NCBI GenBank assembly: GCA_029339505.1
Contig: JAQISU010000081.1
Location: forward strand, 14,421,001 to 14,485,000
DNA from: Unio delphinus
Taxonomy: Eukaryota; Mollusca; Bivalvia; Unionida; Unionidae
Length of the DNA: 64,000 nucleotides
Direction of reading: 5' to 3'
Shown: piece by piece, positions 23,101 to 38,100 of the stretch
Position numbering within the stretch: position 1 is the first letter of the stretch
Layout: every line of letters begins with the position of its first letter
Made by a program: the position numbers and the translations under genes
Notes under the pieces: model-generated
The model's input: only the letters and a program-made list of their open reading frames with translations
What the model was told of the DNA's origin: nothing
Databases searched by the model: none

Positions 23101-26100
23101 TGTTTAAGCGCAAAGCATAATTTAGTGCAAAAAAGTAAGTAATGATTATACCAAAAGCATAATGGTTGCCATGTATGAATTAGTGATCATAAGTCTTTTG
23201 ATGAAACTCCATGTTGATATGGCTATCCATTTTGAAGGAGCAGCCATAAAAAGATTTTCATGATGGCCATAATAACAGTAATATTGGAAGTCACAATGTC
23301 ATCCTTTTTATCTAAAACCGCATAAACAACAAAAGATGTCTTCTGGTAAACACCTCCTGTGGATAAGACTTTCTGCTTTGATGTAACATAATTTTCAAGA
23401 TGGCTGCTACAGAGGCTATACTGGATTTTAAATTGGCACCATTTTCACATAGGACCAACAAAACATCAAAAGAAGTCTTCTGGTGAAATATCTATGTCAA
23501 TATGACCATCCATTCAGGAGGCTGAGGTAGCAATAACATGATAATTAAGATGCCGTGTTGAACATGCCCTTTTCATTTAGGATCAGCTAGACATAAATGT
23601 TATGGAGAAAATTCCATAGCCGTAGCATTTAAAATGCCATCATATTTGGATGTCAGATCAACATTATTTTCATTTAGGACCAACCATTGTTGACTCAGAG
23701 ACTTGAACTATTCACTTGGTATTCTTGGACTCACTATTTAACAATATAACATTTTTGAATTTTTATTTATAGGATACAACAAGTCTATGGTCACATATGC
23801 CATGAAAATAGCATACCTGTTGTCAGAAACCCCACTGGCACAGTCCAAATGAACAAGAAAGTTTGAGTGCAGTGTGATTCAACAGATGAAAGATAACTCT
23901 GACTATGTGACGCCTCATGAAAAATAGATATAATGAAATGATTAGATCAGTTCATCAAAGTCGATGAAGTAACTGATTTAGTCACCAATACTACTGTATT
24001 GCTACTCAATCTACCCAGGTATCCAAACCCAAAATGGACAACTAACCATCAATATAATTGTAGCCTTGATATTATTTTATTACTGCAACATAAATATTAC
24101 AAGAAAACATTAGTTTTTACCCCAAAATAATTAATGTGATTTCCATCTGTTCTGAAAAAGAAGCTCTAACACAAATGTTCAAGTAATGTGAAGGTATTAT
24201 TGACATTAAGAGCCTGAAAATACTGCCATATAGGCAATGTACAAATTGCAATTAGGTTAATCTGATTCACTGATGTCTAATTATGGTGGAACTAGTTGTC
24301 ATAAATGTGTATGCAGTAAAATACCTTTGTATAATATATGAATGTAAAAGTACAACATTCCCACATACCCCATTGCTCAGGGGTATATAGTTTCAGCCTG
24401 ATCTACTTTAAAATGCTGAGTCTGGTTCTCCCAATGCTGGTGGTGAGAAGCTATATTATCCTGAGTTCTCTGAGCACAGATTTTGCCACAATCAGGGTAC
24501 TTATAGTACTGAAAAATTACATGTATCATCACAACGAGTTCTATCATGATGCAGTTCACTTTAAAGACACAACATTTGGTTGTAGATTCTTTCTAGCTAT
24601 CTGGTCTATGTAACAGAATCATATTTAATGCTGAACATTCCAGGATTTATTCTAAATTTTATAGTAATACCTATGTCACAAAACTGATATAAAATCAGAC
24701 AGACTATAATCTGTTTCAAGTTACCACATTTACTGTATATCTTAGGACATGATAAAATAAATGATTTTTTTCTAATTCCAGAACTTACAGTGAAACTTTT
24801 TTTCTCACCTACGTCATATGTCCGAAGACTGAAATTACTTTTTTTCTTCAGAATGAGCCCCCATCCCCAGGCTGCATGTTACAATAAAAAAGAAAAACAA
24901 AACAAAAGAAACAAACCTATCCCATATGAGTGCATTAACTAAAACTACATTGTGTTATTGTCATGAACATATTTCCATTGCTCTTATTATTGACAAGACA
25001 AAGCTTGCTGCCCATAAACAGTGATGCTTACTTACAACAAGTTCTTACTTGTGAATTAAACTTTTCATGCTCTTTCTAATGACAAACTTTTCAAATTGCA
25101 AACAACAAAGATCCTAATCTGCCTTTAGCATACTGCACCTGCAGATCAGGGTACACGTTCTGTATTCAAGTGATTACTCCTAACAAACTGCTTGGACTCA
25201 GATCTGCCAGTGCATAATACACTAGGAGATCTGGGTCTGTGCATTTTGTAGTTGGACTTGTCTTATAAGCAAGTATGTACAGTATTTTTGAACATTATAG
25301 GCATAATAATAATGCATCCTGTTTTTATCCTTACACAATGTTCCAGTAAGATGACAGGTAAATAACTGATCATATCCTTCATCTGTTTATACATCTACCA
25401 TTTTATTGATGAAATATAGCACTTTTGAAAATTAAAAGACTAAACAAAACAACAACAACATTAAAAAATTGAAAACAGAAAACAAAATGGTTTTTTATGC
25501 ATCATACCCACATATTATATAAACTAGTCAGAACCATTCTCCATAAGACTGAAATTGTTCCACCAGTGCAATGACGCAGGCAGAGTAATTGTTAAATAAT
25601 GGCAAACTTTTTGTGCACACAAGAAGTTGTAAACTGATTACCCTGTTGTTTTAATTTGGAGAGTTGAAAACCAAAGGTGGATTGTTTTCTGAGGTTTTAT
25701 AAGTACATAGGAAATAAAGGGTCCATGATGGCTTTGGAGTATTTGATTAAAAATCAGCTGACCATCGGTGGAAGTGAGATAAAATGAACAGACAAATACA
25801 AAATAATTTTGCTTGAAACACCAGGTAAAGTATTTTGAACTATTTAGGAATATTTAAGGGCAGCTCTGATTCTTTTCTTGGTCAATTCATGTCAAAGTGA
25901 ACTTTCTTCCAATGCTAACAAATAACAAAGAAATATTACAAGAAAATGAGCAATGCTTGAAAATCTGAGAGTAAGTATGTGCAGGTGGTCCTGAGTTTGT
26001 GTTGTGTGTTTCATGCAACGCAGATCTGAAGATGATACATGTATGTAGAAGAAGAAAGTATATCACCAGGCAAATGGAGATACCACTGCATAGACGCAGT

Positions 26101-29100
26101 AATTTTCCTGTAACAAATACACCCACTCTAAAGGCATTGTTTGAGACTGGATCAAAAGTGAACAAAGTGGCACTGTCAGAAACTGGTTTCAAATTTTGTG
26201 ACAGAGCAATGCAGATCATATTACCAAAGTGGTCAAAGCTATGTGACAGAGCAATGCAGATCATATTACCAAAGTGGTCAAAGCTATGTGACAGAGCAAT
26301 GCAGACCATATTACCAAAGTGGTCAAAGTTATGTTTCTGAACTCAGAAATTTTCATGCCAGTGTACAAAGACAACACACTTTGTCACACAGGTCCAAGCC
26401 TCCAAAAAGGTCAGAAAAGTTTAAAATATGAGTAGGACTCAGACATTCAGTGTCATTATAGAGAATAAATATTACGGCCAAAAATGCACTTGTATTGTTT
26501 TCAATCCCTTTAAAGTAAGTATAATGACTTTGGAAATCATTTGCAATTTACAGCTTACTGTAACATGGCCATGCTGGCTTTCTGTTGCAGAAAACCAATG
26601 TGATCTTGATAAATGTGTTATAAGGAAAAATGTAACTCCCATTCTTCTTTATTTAATAAGGAGTCCACGATCTTGAGTGAATTTTGATGAATTTTAAATA
26701 CACAATACTTATTTTATGGACAATTTGTAAGAAGGTATTTTTTTAGCACTATTTTTTTATATAATGTGCACCAACTGATATATTATGAGTGATTTTAAAC
26801 TGATTGGACCCTTAGCTACATAAAAAATGAAATTATCAAAAAGTTAGAAATCTAGGTATTCGCAAGCATTCATTTTCAACCAAGGATGAGTTATCAGGAA
26901 ATGAAAATTTGGTAAATATTTGCTAAAATTCTATAAAATGCAAGTTTGCTTATCATAAGATAAAATAATGTATACATTAATGTTAAGCTAGATGAAAGCT
27001 GGTGTAATAATAAGAATTCATTGTCATCTGGACCATTACAATACATTTAATATTTAGTAAACTCGACAGTTATGAATAAAGTACAAACCTTTAGATGAAC
27101 TAACCTGTCTTTGCTATGAACATGGTAGAGTTTTCATTCATGATGTGTAGAACTGCATTCAAGATTTCATTATGGCCGAACAACTTGACAGGCATTTTGT
27201 GGCAGGCTAAGAAGATAAAATAGTACATACTTAAGATACGTGTTTTAAGATATGCATTGAGACATGTAACTTTAAAACTTCCATACTGTTGACTTAGTCC
27301 GTGTAGCAACAGCAAGTGAATGGAAAGGTTTTCAAAATGTGTGCAAAATACATACAATAACAGTTCAGTATGACCTGTCTTGAAAGACCACCTGTCTTGT
27401 GTGACCAGATTCTGAATACACAGATTTACTGATTATATAATATTATGACAGTCTTAGAAAAAAAGTTCCACTGTATTGAGGCAAGCTTCAATATACTGAG
27501 AAGACAGATGTTAAATCAGACTGACAATTGTATGATTCTGAAACCTTCTGAACATTGAACCATTTGAAAAAAAAAAACTAAGATACCATTCCAATAAAAA
27601 CAGAGGCAATCCAACTGTGCAATGTGTACATGTGCCACAGATTCCATCCCAATATGATGCAATTGAAAGGCACATTTCTACACGAAATAAACACAAAAAC
27701 TTCATAACGTTTGGCCAACAAACATTAAAAATCAGACCTGACCCAAGTGTTGTTAATATAAAACCTGAATTACAAAGCTGGTTTCAGTCTATTAAGTCCT
27801 TCAAAAGCTATGGAGTGGAAATAGAAGGGAAAAGTTATTAGTCAAGCAGGTGGCCATATCTTTATAAAACACTGCAAGAAGAAGGTAAAATGTCAGACAT
27901 GAACTTGGTCTTCTTCATTGTAAAGACTCGTACTAATTATAGCTTGAATCCATGAAGTCCTTCAAAAGTTTTGGTGAATGAATAAAAGTGAAAGTGTCAA
28001 ACAAGGGTCATAATTCCATTAAATACTACAATATAGTGAAAACTGAACTTGACTTAGTAATTTTTAATTTCAAAACCTCAAACCAAACTAAAGTTTAGTT
28101 CATGAAGTCCTTTAAAATTCTCAGGTTAAAACAACAGAATTGAAAGCATATGGTTTAAGCTGCAAATCAAACTGGTGCCATAACTTCATTAAATTTTGTC
28201 AATAAAAGGTAGGAATTAATTTTCTCTAAGGTTCTCCTACAATAAAGCCTCATGACAAAATCCATCTGAATCCAACAAGCTAAATCCTTCAAATGTTACT
28301 GAGCAAAAATGAAATTTGTGATTGACATGATGGGACAGCAATTGATGGAACACAACAATATGAGATGGGACTGGCTGACATAGAGACATGATGGGACAGG
28401 AATAGATGGAACACAACATTATGAGATGGGACTGGTTGACACAGACAACACTATATACCTGATTCATAGATATGGTAAGTGGATACAAATCACTGAGAGA
28501 TGTATTCTATGTGAATACCACATCAGTTTACTTCCAGTGTAGTCTTATATTAATGTTCAAGTACACAACTGTGTGCAGGTACTCCAAGATACTTTTCATC
28601 CAAACTGTACTACTATTAATGAAATCTCAGTTAAATGTACAATAGTACTTCTTAAAACTGTACTACTATTAATGAAATCTCAGTTAAATGTACAATAGTA
28701 CTTCCTAAAACTGTACTACTATTAATGAAATCTCAGTTAAATGTACAATAGTACTTCTTAAAACTGTACTACTATTAATGAAATCTCAGTTAAATGTACA
28801 AAAGTACTTCTTAAAACATGGTTTAAGCTTTTTTTAATGTTTCTACTTAATAACTATATACAATATTGGATTATGGTCTAGGGTTCCATTGATCACCATA
28901 TCTTACTTACAAAATGTGCTTCGAGCTGTCCCTGCAGACAATATTACTCATTACAACACTGTCCATGGGGATTATAAACTACTCTGCCTTATAGCAGGAT
29001 TGCCTTAAAATGGAGTATTCCCTAATTATAACACTGTCCATGGGGTATAGAAAACACTGCATTTTATTGGAGTATTCCCTCATTATAACACTGCACATGG

Positions 29101-32100
29101 GGTATAGAAAACACTGCCTTTTAATGGAGTATTCCCTCATTATAACACTACAGGGGGGTATAGAAAACACTGCCTTATAATGAAGTATTCCCTCATTATA
29201 ACACTGTCCATAGGGTCTTTAGAAAACACTGCTTTTAATGGAGTATTCCCTCATTATAACACTGCACATGGGGTCTTTAGAAAACACTGCCTTATAATGG
29301 AGTATTCCCTCATTATAACACTGTGCATGGGAGCCAAAAACTACACTGGCTTATAACTAAAACTTATAATGAAGGGTTTTATAGTGAGGGAGTACTATAA
29401 TTACAACTTATGAAGCTTCAACCCAAAAAATTTCATAATAAAAGCCGAAACATTGTAAATTTAAATAAAGTTGATAATGAAGTGACAGAAAAATCGATAC
29501 CTTTGTTCTAGTACTGTACATCACAATATTTATGCATCAGCAAATTTTAGGTTTTTGGTTTAACATGAATAGCTGCCAACAGTGAGAGATTTTAAAATGA
29601 AATTGTACACAAATATATGTTGGAAAGCAGCACACACTTGTGCATCTGCACATCTGCTTGTTTATAAAGTCCACTGAAATAACATGTCACTTGTACAACA
29701 GTGTTTACATATCTAACTCGGTTACAAATAACAAAAACTGTAGGTCTGCATATAGTATACCAGTCTAAATTTTGGGATTTACATATACCAGTATAAATTT
29801 AGTGATTTACAGTATACCAGTCTAAATTGTCTGTGTGAAAGAATGCCAGTCAAACTTTTGTGATTCATATTACATCAGTATAAATTTAGTGATTTACAGT
29901 ATACCAGTCTAAATTGTCTGACTGAGAGAATGCCAGTCAAACGTTTGTGATTCATATTACATCAGTATAAATTTAGTGATTTACAGTATACCAGTCTATA
30001 TTGTCTGACTGAGAGAATGCCAGTCAAACGTTTGTGATTCATATTACATCAGTGTAAATTTAGTGATTTACAGTATACCAGTCTAAATTGTCTGAGAGAA
30101 TGCCAGTCAAACATTTGTGATTCATATTACATCAGTATAAATTTAGTGATTTACAGTATACCAGTCAAAAGTAATAATGTGTTAAAAGCCATAGTTTAAG
30201 AATAATAATTTGATGAGTACAAAATGATATGATTGTTGAATATCATTTTCATGTGCATTTAAGAAATTATTGAGATAAAGAAAATGTAATATATTTTCTG
30301 TAAAAATAATATCACACTTTAGTTTCCGTAAAGTTGGGAATTTGTACTTCTTTCTTTCAGTGCCCTTACCTTTCATTGGAAGAACTCTTTCATAAAAATC
30401 TGAAATAAATCAGACAAAATTATAAAAATAGCCTATAGCAAGAATGATTTCATATATAATTACAATATGATTTCACTTTCTTGGATATCATAATAAACGG
30501 CATTATAAAACTGGAACCAGAAATACATTCAAGTTTTTTGCATACACAATTAGTGAGAACAGCTGTTATTAAATATCAGAATTTGTCCTGCTAATGAACA
30601 AAAGTGTATTTCTTTTGTAGGTAACTTGCAAATTATGGAATCCATTGGTGTTTGATTTTGTAAAAATAACACTCATAGCTGGTTAATGAAGGTTAAATAT
30701 TCATCTGAACATCTGGAAGAGAAGTTAAAAAAACTTGAACCTTCTCTGACATTTGAACACCTGCTGAAATACTCTGAACCAATTACCTTCCCTAATGTTA
30801 ATATGAATACATGGGGTGAGACTAAACACTTTGGCATCCGCAATGTTCATATTAATACCTGTGTAATACCTTTGTACACTTGGCTCTCCATAATATTAAT
30901 ATGAAGACTCGGGGTAGACTTTGGACACTTTGTCACCCACTTTCTGAACCCTTGGTATTCCATACTGTTCACCTGAACACCTGCCTGGGGAAAGACTCTG
31001 AACTCTTAGACATTCCTGGTGTTAATCTGAGCACCTGGTAAAAACCTGTATACCCTTGGCTTTCACAAATATTCAGATGAACACCTTGGATCCTAGGCCT
31101 TCACAAATGTTCATCTAAATACCTGGGAAAGAATCTTTAGGTATCCATGTATTAATCTTAACACCTGGTGAATTACACTCTATCCTTTGACACACCTTAT
31201 GGTAAAAGACTTGGAACCCTTGAACTTCCTTACTACTCATGTGAATATCTAAAGAAAGACTGAATCCTTAGAGGTTCCTCATTTTAATCTGAACACCTTA
31301 CAAAATGCTTCTTACTCTTGGCTGTCCATAATGTTCATTTAAACAGATGAGGAAGATTTAACATTTGATGTCCCTAATGTTCATCCCAATACTTTAAGAA
31401 ATACTCTAAAATCCTTGGATATTCATAATTTTCAGCTGACTGAACCCCTGAACATTCATAAGTTTCAGTTGAACACCTGGAGAAAGACCAAATCTTTGGA
31501 TGTCTATAATGTTTATCTGAACACCTGGAGAAAGATCTAACCTTTGGATGTCTATAACGTTCATCACAACACTTGGAGAGATACTTTGAACCCATGGATT
31601 TCCTTAATACATTGACCCATGGACAACCTTAATGTTCAAGGAACTGTTTGTGTTTATTAAGATCCTAACAGTAACACATGATGCAGTATGTAAAGTTGAT
31701 GACTACTGTAACAGCTCTCCCTTAAAATAACGCATTTCATTTTAGCCATAAAAGTATATCATTTCATAAACAAGATCATATTACATGGTAAAATATTAAC
31801 AATTGGGGAGCAGAATTTTTAAAAAAATAAACCAGTGTATTATGCATATTATGAAAAACCACATACAAATTTGTTCTTATCAGCCGATATTGTACTAATT
31901 TGTACCTCTTGTTCTGAAGGCTTTTTTCTTTCGCTGTTTATTTTCTTCACTACTAGGTTGCTTTATTATGCCCATCTGTGCACTGTAAAATATAAAAATG
32001 CATATAATGTACCAGAAATGAGAATTCCATAATTATGTCCTGAATAATTACTCGCATCACAGAAACAATACCGTATAAACACACTTATAAGACAAGTCCA

Positions 32101-35100
32101 ACTGAAAACTGCACAGACCCAGATCTGCTATTGTATTATGCACTGACATATCTGGGTCCATGCAGTTTGTTAGAAGTAATCAGTAGAATAAACAACATAT
32201 ACCCTGATCTGCAGGAGCATTATGCTACCACAGATCAGGATCTTTGTTGTCTGCAGTTTGACCAAACCTTTAAGTTAGTTTATACAATATGTGTATCCTG
32301 CTTAACTGCCAGAAGTGTATTGTATTTTAATGATGTTGCATCAGAGTATGACAGCAAATTCATGAAAGAAAATGGCCATGGAATACTGTAAACAAAAACA
32401 TGGCAAAGATTTCAAAATGATTTTGACCTAAACAGTTTAGATGTGTCACAAAAGTGACTATATTAAAAGGGATTTAAAACTACTGGACAAAACTGATTAA
32501 AATTTGGTATTAGCTTGACTTAATTAGAGGGTAATATGGACAGAAGAAGAGTTGGTATTTAAAAAAACAATACTTTCTCGATATTAAAGGTAAACAATCT
32601 GGCCATAAAGTTCTGATACTATTTGTAGTTAATTTTTGTCAAGTCATCCAAGTCGACATTTAAAGTTTTGATACTATCTGTTAGTCATTTTTTGTCAAGA
32701 ATCCAAGTCAACATAAAAGTTCCAATACTATCTGTTAGTCATTTTTTGTCAAGAATCCAAGTCAACATTAAAGTTCCAATACTATCTGTTAGTCATTTTT
32801 TGTCAAGAACCCAAGTCAACATTAAAGTTCCAATACTATCTGTTAGTCATTTTTTGTCAAGAATCCAAGTCAACATTTAAAGTTCTGATCCTAATGTAGT
32901 ATCATTTATTTTTGTTGGGCTAAATTTTCGTGGTTTTGTATTTAAAAAAGCATTTTCATGGGTATTAAATTTGTGGTCTTGCTGTCAAAGTCATATTTCA
33001 TTGTTTAACTTCTACAAATACCCAAAATAAAAAAGAATAAAACTATGTCAACATAAAGGGTGGTCACATTAATGTTTACAACAATACTAACACCTGTATG
33101 AGAACAATGTTCAATACTTACACCATGCTTTTGACCATCTGAATAACATCAGTTGAAGCCAACAATACTAAAACAATACTTCCATCTCTATGAGCACAAA
33201 TAAAGCACCCATCAAGATTAATCAGTTTGCCATGTTTTTTGTTTTTGTTTGAGTGTTCAACATCAAAGAAAGCTGATGCAGCCAACAAAACCAGACCAAT
33301 TATTTAATAAAGTATATATGAATGATCTCTTACTTAAACCACTGTCTATCAAGTTGCACCATCAGTACTTTCTGACCATCATGGCATTAACACAGTGGCT
33401 TAATAGTGGAAAAATTCAACTTAGATCCCCCATTGTTCCTGGACTTCCTAATCCATCAGGAGCTGTGAAACTAGTACAAGAGCATGCTTACCAGGCAGCT
33501 AATGATGCAGTATTTTTATATACTGTTATTTTGCATTTTTATGTCTTTCATTTTTAGTATTACTATTGTTTGAAAACCTTCTATATTTTCTCTCTATCCT
33601 GACTTACCTCACATATTGATTTAAGGCAGTGAGTAAAAATTACAGCTATATGATACAGTACCTTATCAAACATCTGCATTGAAACAATAAAAAATGATTT
33701 ATAATTCTTGCTTCAAAAAGTTCTAAAAATAAAGCAAACACATGTAAAAGCTACTATTTAGTTACCAAATTACAGTATTGACCTTGCTTTTTAAAATACA
33801 TGTAGCTGTGTTAATCTCTTGAAATGAAATGCTGTAAGAAAATGGAGGGTAGGGGGGCATCATCCTAAGTGGCTCATTTTTCAATGAGGATTTAAATTTG
33901 TGGTTTGTAGCAACAACAAAAGCCATGAAAATTGGTCCCCCACTAATAATGATGATACTACAGTATTTGTTAGTCATTTTTGTCAAGAATCTAAGTCAAC
34001 ATCTAATGTTCAGAAAAAATGAGTGCAGATCGACCTACTCTCTATAATTCATATGCTGACGTTCTTCACCCACTTTTTCACCAGTCTCTTTGTTCAGGCT
34101 GTACCCTCTCCACTTCTTGGATTCATCTCTAGTATCTCGTATAAGTAGAATATCTCCTTTGTTTAGCCCATAATTCGACTGTGCACACCTAGACACAAAC
34201 TAATATTCATTAATACAAGTACAACATGTATCCCATTTTTAACAAGTCTACAAATTAATTATCTAATTGATTTTTAGCATGTAACTATGATTGCACAACT
34301 GCTGCCAAACAATAAAGAAATGTAACATTCTGACTGTTGCACTTTAAATGAGCCCTGAAGACATTTTCCCCCCTAAAACTGGTGGTGTCCCTCTAAATCC
34401 TAATATCTTGATAATTACAGGGAAATTTATTATAAAAAATGTATAACCTCGGTGTATTAGTGAGTCACAAGAGCAAGAGGCAACACTGATTGACCTGTTT
34501 TTGCTCACTTAACTCAGGCAAAATACCATACATGTATTCTGAACACTAAACGTGTTCCATACAAAACATTTAATAGAGACTTGTCATTGTATTGGCATTC
34601 TTGATAAAATTAACACAAAAAAATATATACATCTGGCAACATTTCTCCTGAATATCATCAATGTGTCTCTTTGAGGGATTATGAATTCCAATTTTGCTGC
34701 AATCATATTATAGGGATTGGTGTCTATGCAATTTGCAGTTGGGCTAATTAATTAACTAATAACTAATAAGCTAACATATACAGTACTTAATGACCTGCAA
34801 AAACTTCCAACGTTATTCATTACAGGACATGGATATTCCATGCTACCCTCTTTCACCAATGTTAAATTTCTTAGTCTTTATTATACAAGTCAGGGACTCC
34901 AGTGGTCTAAAGCGCTTTCTGTTACGGATCATTGCCGGAGTCTAAGATTCGGCTAATGTAGTTATGTGAGAAAGCTTGCCAGTAGCTTCTCGTGGGTCGG
35001 TGGTTCTTTCCAGGTTCTTCCTTCACCAATAATACTGGCCGCCATGTATAGCCTATCGTGTGCTGAAAAATGGCGTTAAACCCTAAAACAACAAAACAAC

Positions 35101-38100
35101 AATATACAAGTCATTTGGTATATTTAATTTGTTAACTATATAAGGTGGTGAGTTTTGGCAAGGATATATTAATAAAATCACATGCATTGGTGTGAAACCA
35201 TAAAATCCTACCCAATGGTTGGGATGTGGGTGTGGTTCTCGGCTTTACTGAGTTCATGCTGATAAATTAATTCAATTAATTAATTAGTCAACTTTACTGT
35301 ACAGCCATTTACAGACTTTCAGGAGTGTCATCAAGGCCAACAATGTGGACATTGTATAAGCATCTTTTATTACTACATGCCTATATAACCAACTAGATGT
35401 CATAAAGTGTCTATTAGTCAATACTAGTATGCCTAAATGACCAACTAGATGTCATAAAGTGTCTTTCAGTGAATACTACATGCCTATATGACCAACTAGA
35501 TGTCATAAAGTGTCTATTAGTCAATACTAGTATGCCTAAATGACCAACTAGATGTCATAAAGTGTCTTTTAGTGAATACTACATGCCTATATGACCAACT
35601 AGATGTCATAAAGTGTCTATTAGTCAATACTAGTATGCCTAAATGACCAACTAGATGTCATAAAGTGTCTTTTAGTGAATACTACATGCCTATATGACAA
35701 ACTAGATGTCATAAAGTGTCTATTAGTCAATACTAGTATGCCTAAATGACAAACTAGATGTCATAAAGTGTCTTTTAGTGAATACTACATGCCTATATGA
35801 CAAACTAGATGTCATAAAGTGTCTATTAGTCAATACTAGTATGCCTAAATGACAAACTAGATGTCATAAAGTGTCTTTTAGTGAATACTACATGCCTATA
35901 TGACAAACTAGATGTCATAAAGTGTCTATTAGTCAATACTAGTATGCCTAAATGACCAACTAGATGTCATAAAGTGTCTTTTAGTGAATACTACATGCCT
36001 AAATGACCAACTAGATGTCATAAAGTGTCTATTAGTCAATACTAGTATGCCTAAATGACCAACTAGATGTCATAAAGTGTCTTTTAGTGAATACTACATG
36101 CCTAAATGACCAACTAGATGTCATAAAGTGTCTATTAGTCAATACTAGTATGCCTAAATGACCAACTAGATGTCATAAAGTGTCTTTTAGTGAATACTAC
36201 ATGCCTATATGACCAACTAGATGTCATAAAGTGTCTTTCAGTGAATACTACATGCCTATATGACCAACTAGATGTCATAAAGTGTCTTTTAGTAAATACT
36301 ATATGCCTAAATGACCATCTGTTCAAAAAGCTATAAAATGACTTTCAAGTTGACTGCTATTGCAGCCATATTGGAAATCTACTCTTTATAATTTTCATTT
36401 AGGATATCACATGACAATAAACTGTAACACTGCAGACATCATGGTGACATGCCTGAAAACTTGATATCACAATAAGGTTTTATGTGAAGCTCTACATGCC
36501 ACTTCAATCATCCATTCAAGTAGCGATAAAATGATTTTCAAAATGGCTAACATAGTAGCCATTTTGACATTCAGATTAGCATCTTTTACATTTAGGACCA
36601 AATATATTTCATAACAGGGCTTTTAGAGAAAACCCCAAATCACCAAATCTATCTGTGTAGATCAAGCCATAACATGGTTTAAAAGGTGGCCACAATCCTG
36701 GCTAAACTATATCTCAGACTGGCATCATTCATTAACATCCAGACCTGGCAAAAATTCTTCTGTTGTAAAACAATTTGGCCATCTAATTTGATAAGAAGAA
36801 TTGGAGGTGATGTTGGATTGGCGCAGTTTTCATTAGTATCAATTATACAAGTCTTTTAGTGAATTTCCAATGAAGATATCATGATCTATTTAAAAAGATT
36901 TAATATAAAGATACATGTTAGGCATCCTAACCTAGTACTCATAATCAAAGAAATCAAAGATTTTGATCAGATAAACCCATTTACCAAGCTTTTTTGAATC
37001 TGTATGAGAAATAAGATCTCCAGATCTAAAGTCAGTAACAAGGTTATCTTACCAGATACAAGATCACATTATTAATATGCACACATCTCAATTATTACTA
37101 ATTAAAACATTGATAAGTATCAGCTTATTACCAAATTGGAGCAAATTCCAATCAAACTTAGGTTTCCTGAGTGCTAACAGCTCATTTAAATCAGATTCAC
37201 CACTACCTCATAAATATATGAAGGACTTGCTTTTTATCAAACTCATCCAATCATATGATACAGGACTATTTCACAAACTACAACAGAATTATTCCAGAAA
37301 TATGGCTTCTCTAGTGGTAACAAACTCGGTCAATCAGATGAGAGATCAACTACTGGATCATCTACTTTATATGAATGGATCTTGCTCATTGACAAATTTG
37401 TTTCTGAGATTTGATGATAAAGGTTCATATTGCAAGTTACAGCAATATTAAATCAGAAATATGGTCTCAAGGGTGGTAACAAGCTCTGCCATTCCGATGC
37501 AAATCCATCTCATTATTATGCATGGATCTCACTCATTACAAACTTCATGTAGGATCTATGTAAATTATATTAAAATCAGACCAGAAATATGGTTCCCTGA
37601 GTGGTAATAAGCTCTGCAATTCAGACTCAATATCATCTTCTTAATATACAAGAATCTCAGTAAATATCAAATTAATCCAAAATTTCTGATGAAAAAAGCT
37701 TTGACAGTATGCTGTTTTGATAATACTTTAACAAACAATATTTTGGAAGGCTTCCCACTGCATGCAAATCCAGTCTTTCCAAGAAGAAAAAAATATTGTA
37801 ACTTCTCGGGGCATGTTCCATCACTCAAAGTATTATGATAGTTGTCTGCTTAGTCAGATAAGATTGGTCTTCCCTTGGACAGAGGAAAAGGTTTTAAGAT
37901 CCATCTTTCATCAGTTATTACTGCAGTAGTGCATGTTCTTTCGAGGATGTAACCTGGGGGAGGCTGGGACATGGTGCCAGTAATATGATTGGGTATTTAT
38001 TGACAAAGAAACACATTTAAGTCCAAAACTTGTTTTCTTCTTCAAATTACATTACTCAATCAAGGAGAATAGGTAACAGGTGGAGGGAATTATATACATT

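Noticed and set aside
25887..26309. 140-codon minus-strand frame
   Set aside because: Its N-terminal part is a 45 bp tandem repeat and the remainder has no recognisable domain or splice context.
37077..37451. 124-codon plus-strand frame
   Set aside because: It spans diverged units of a ~120 bp tandem repeat, and no domain or splice context supports it.
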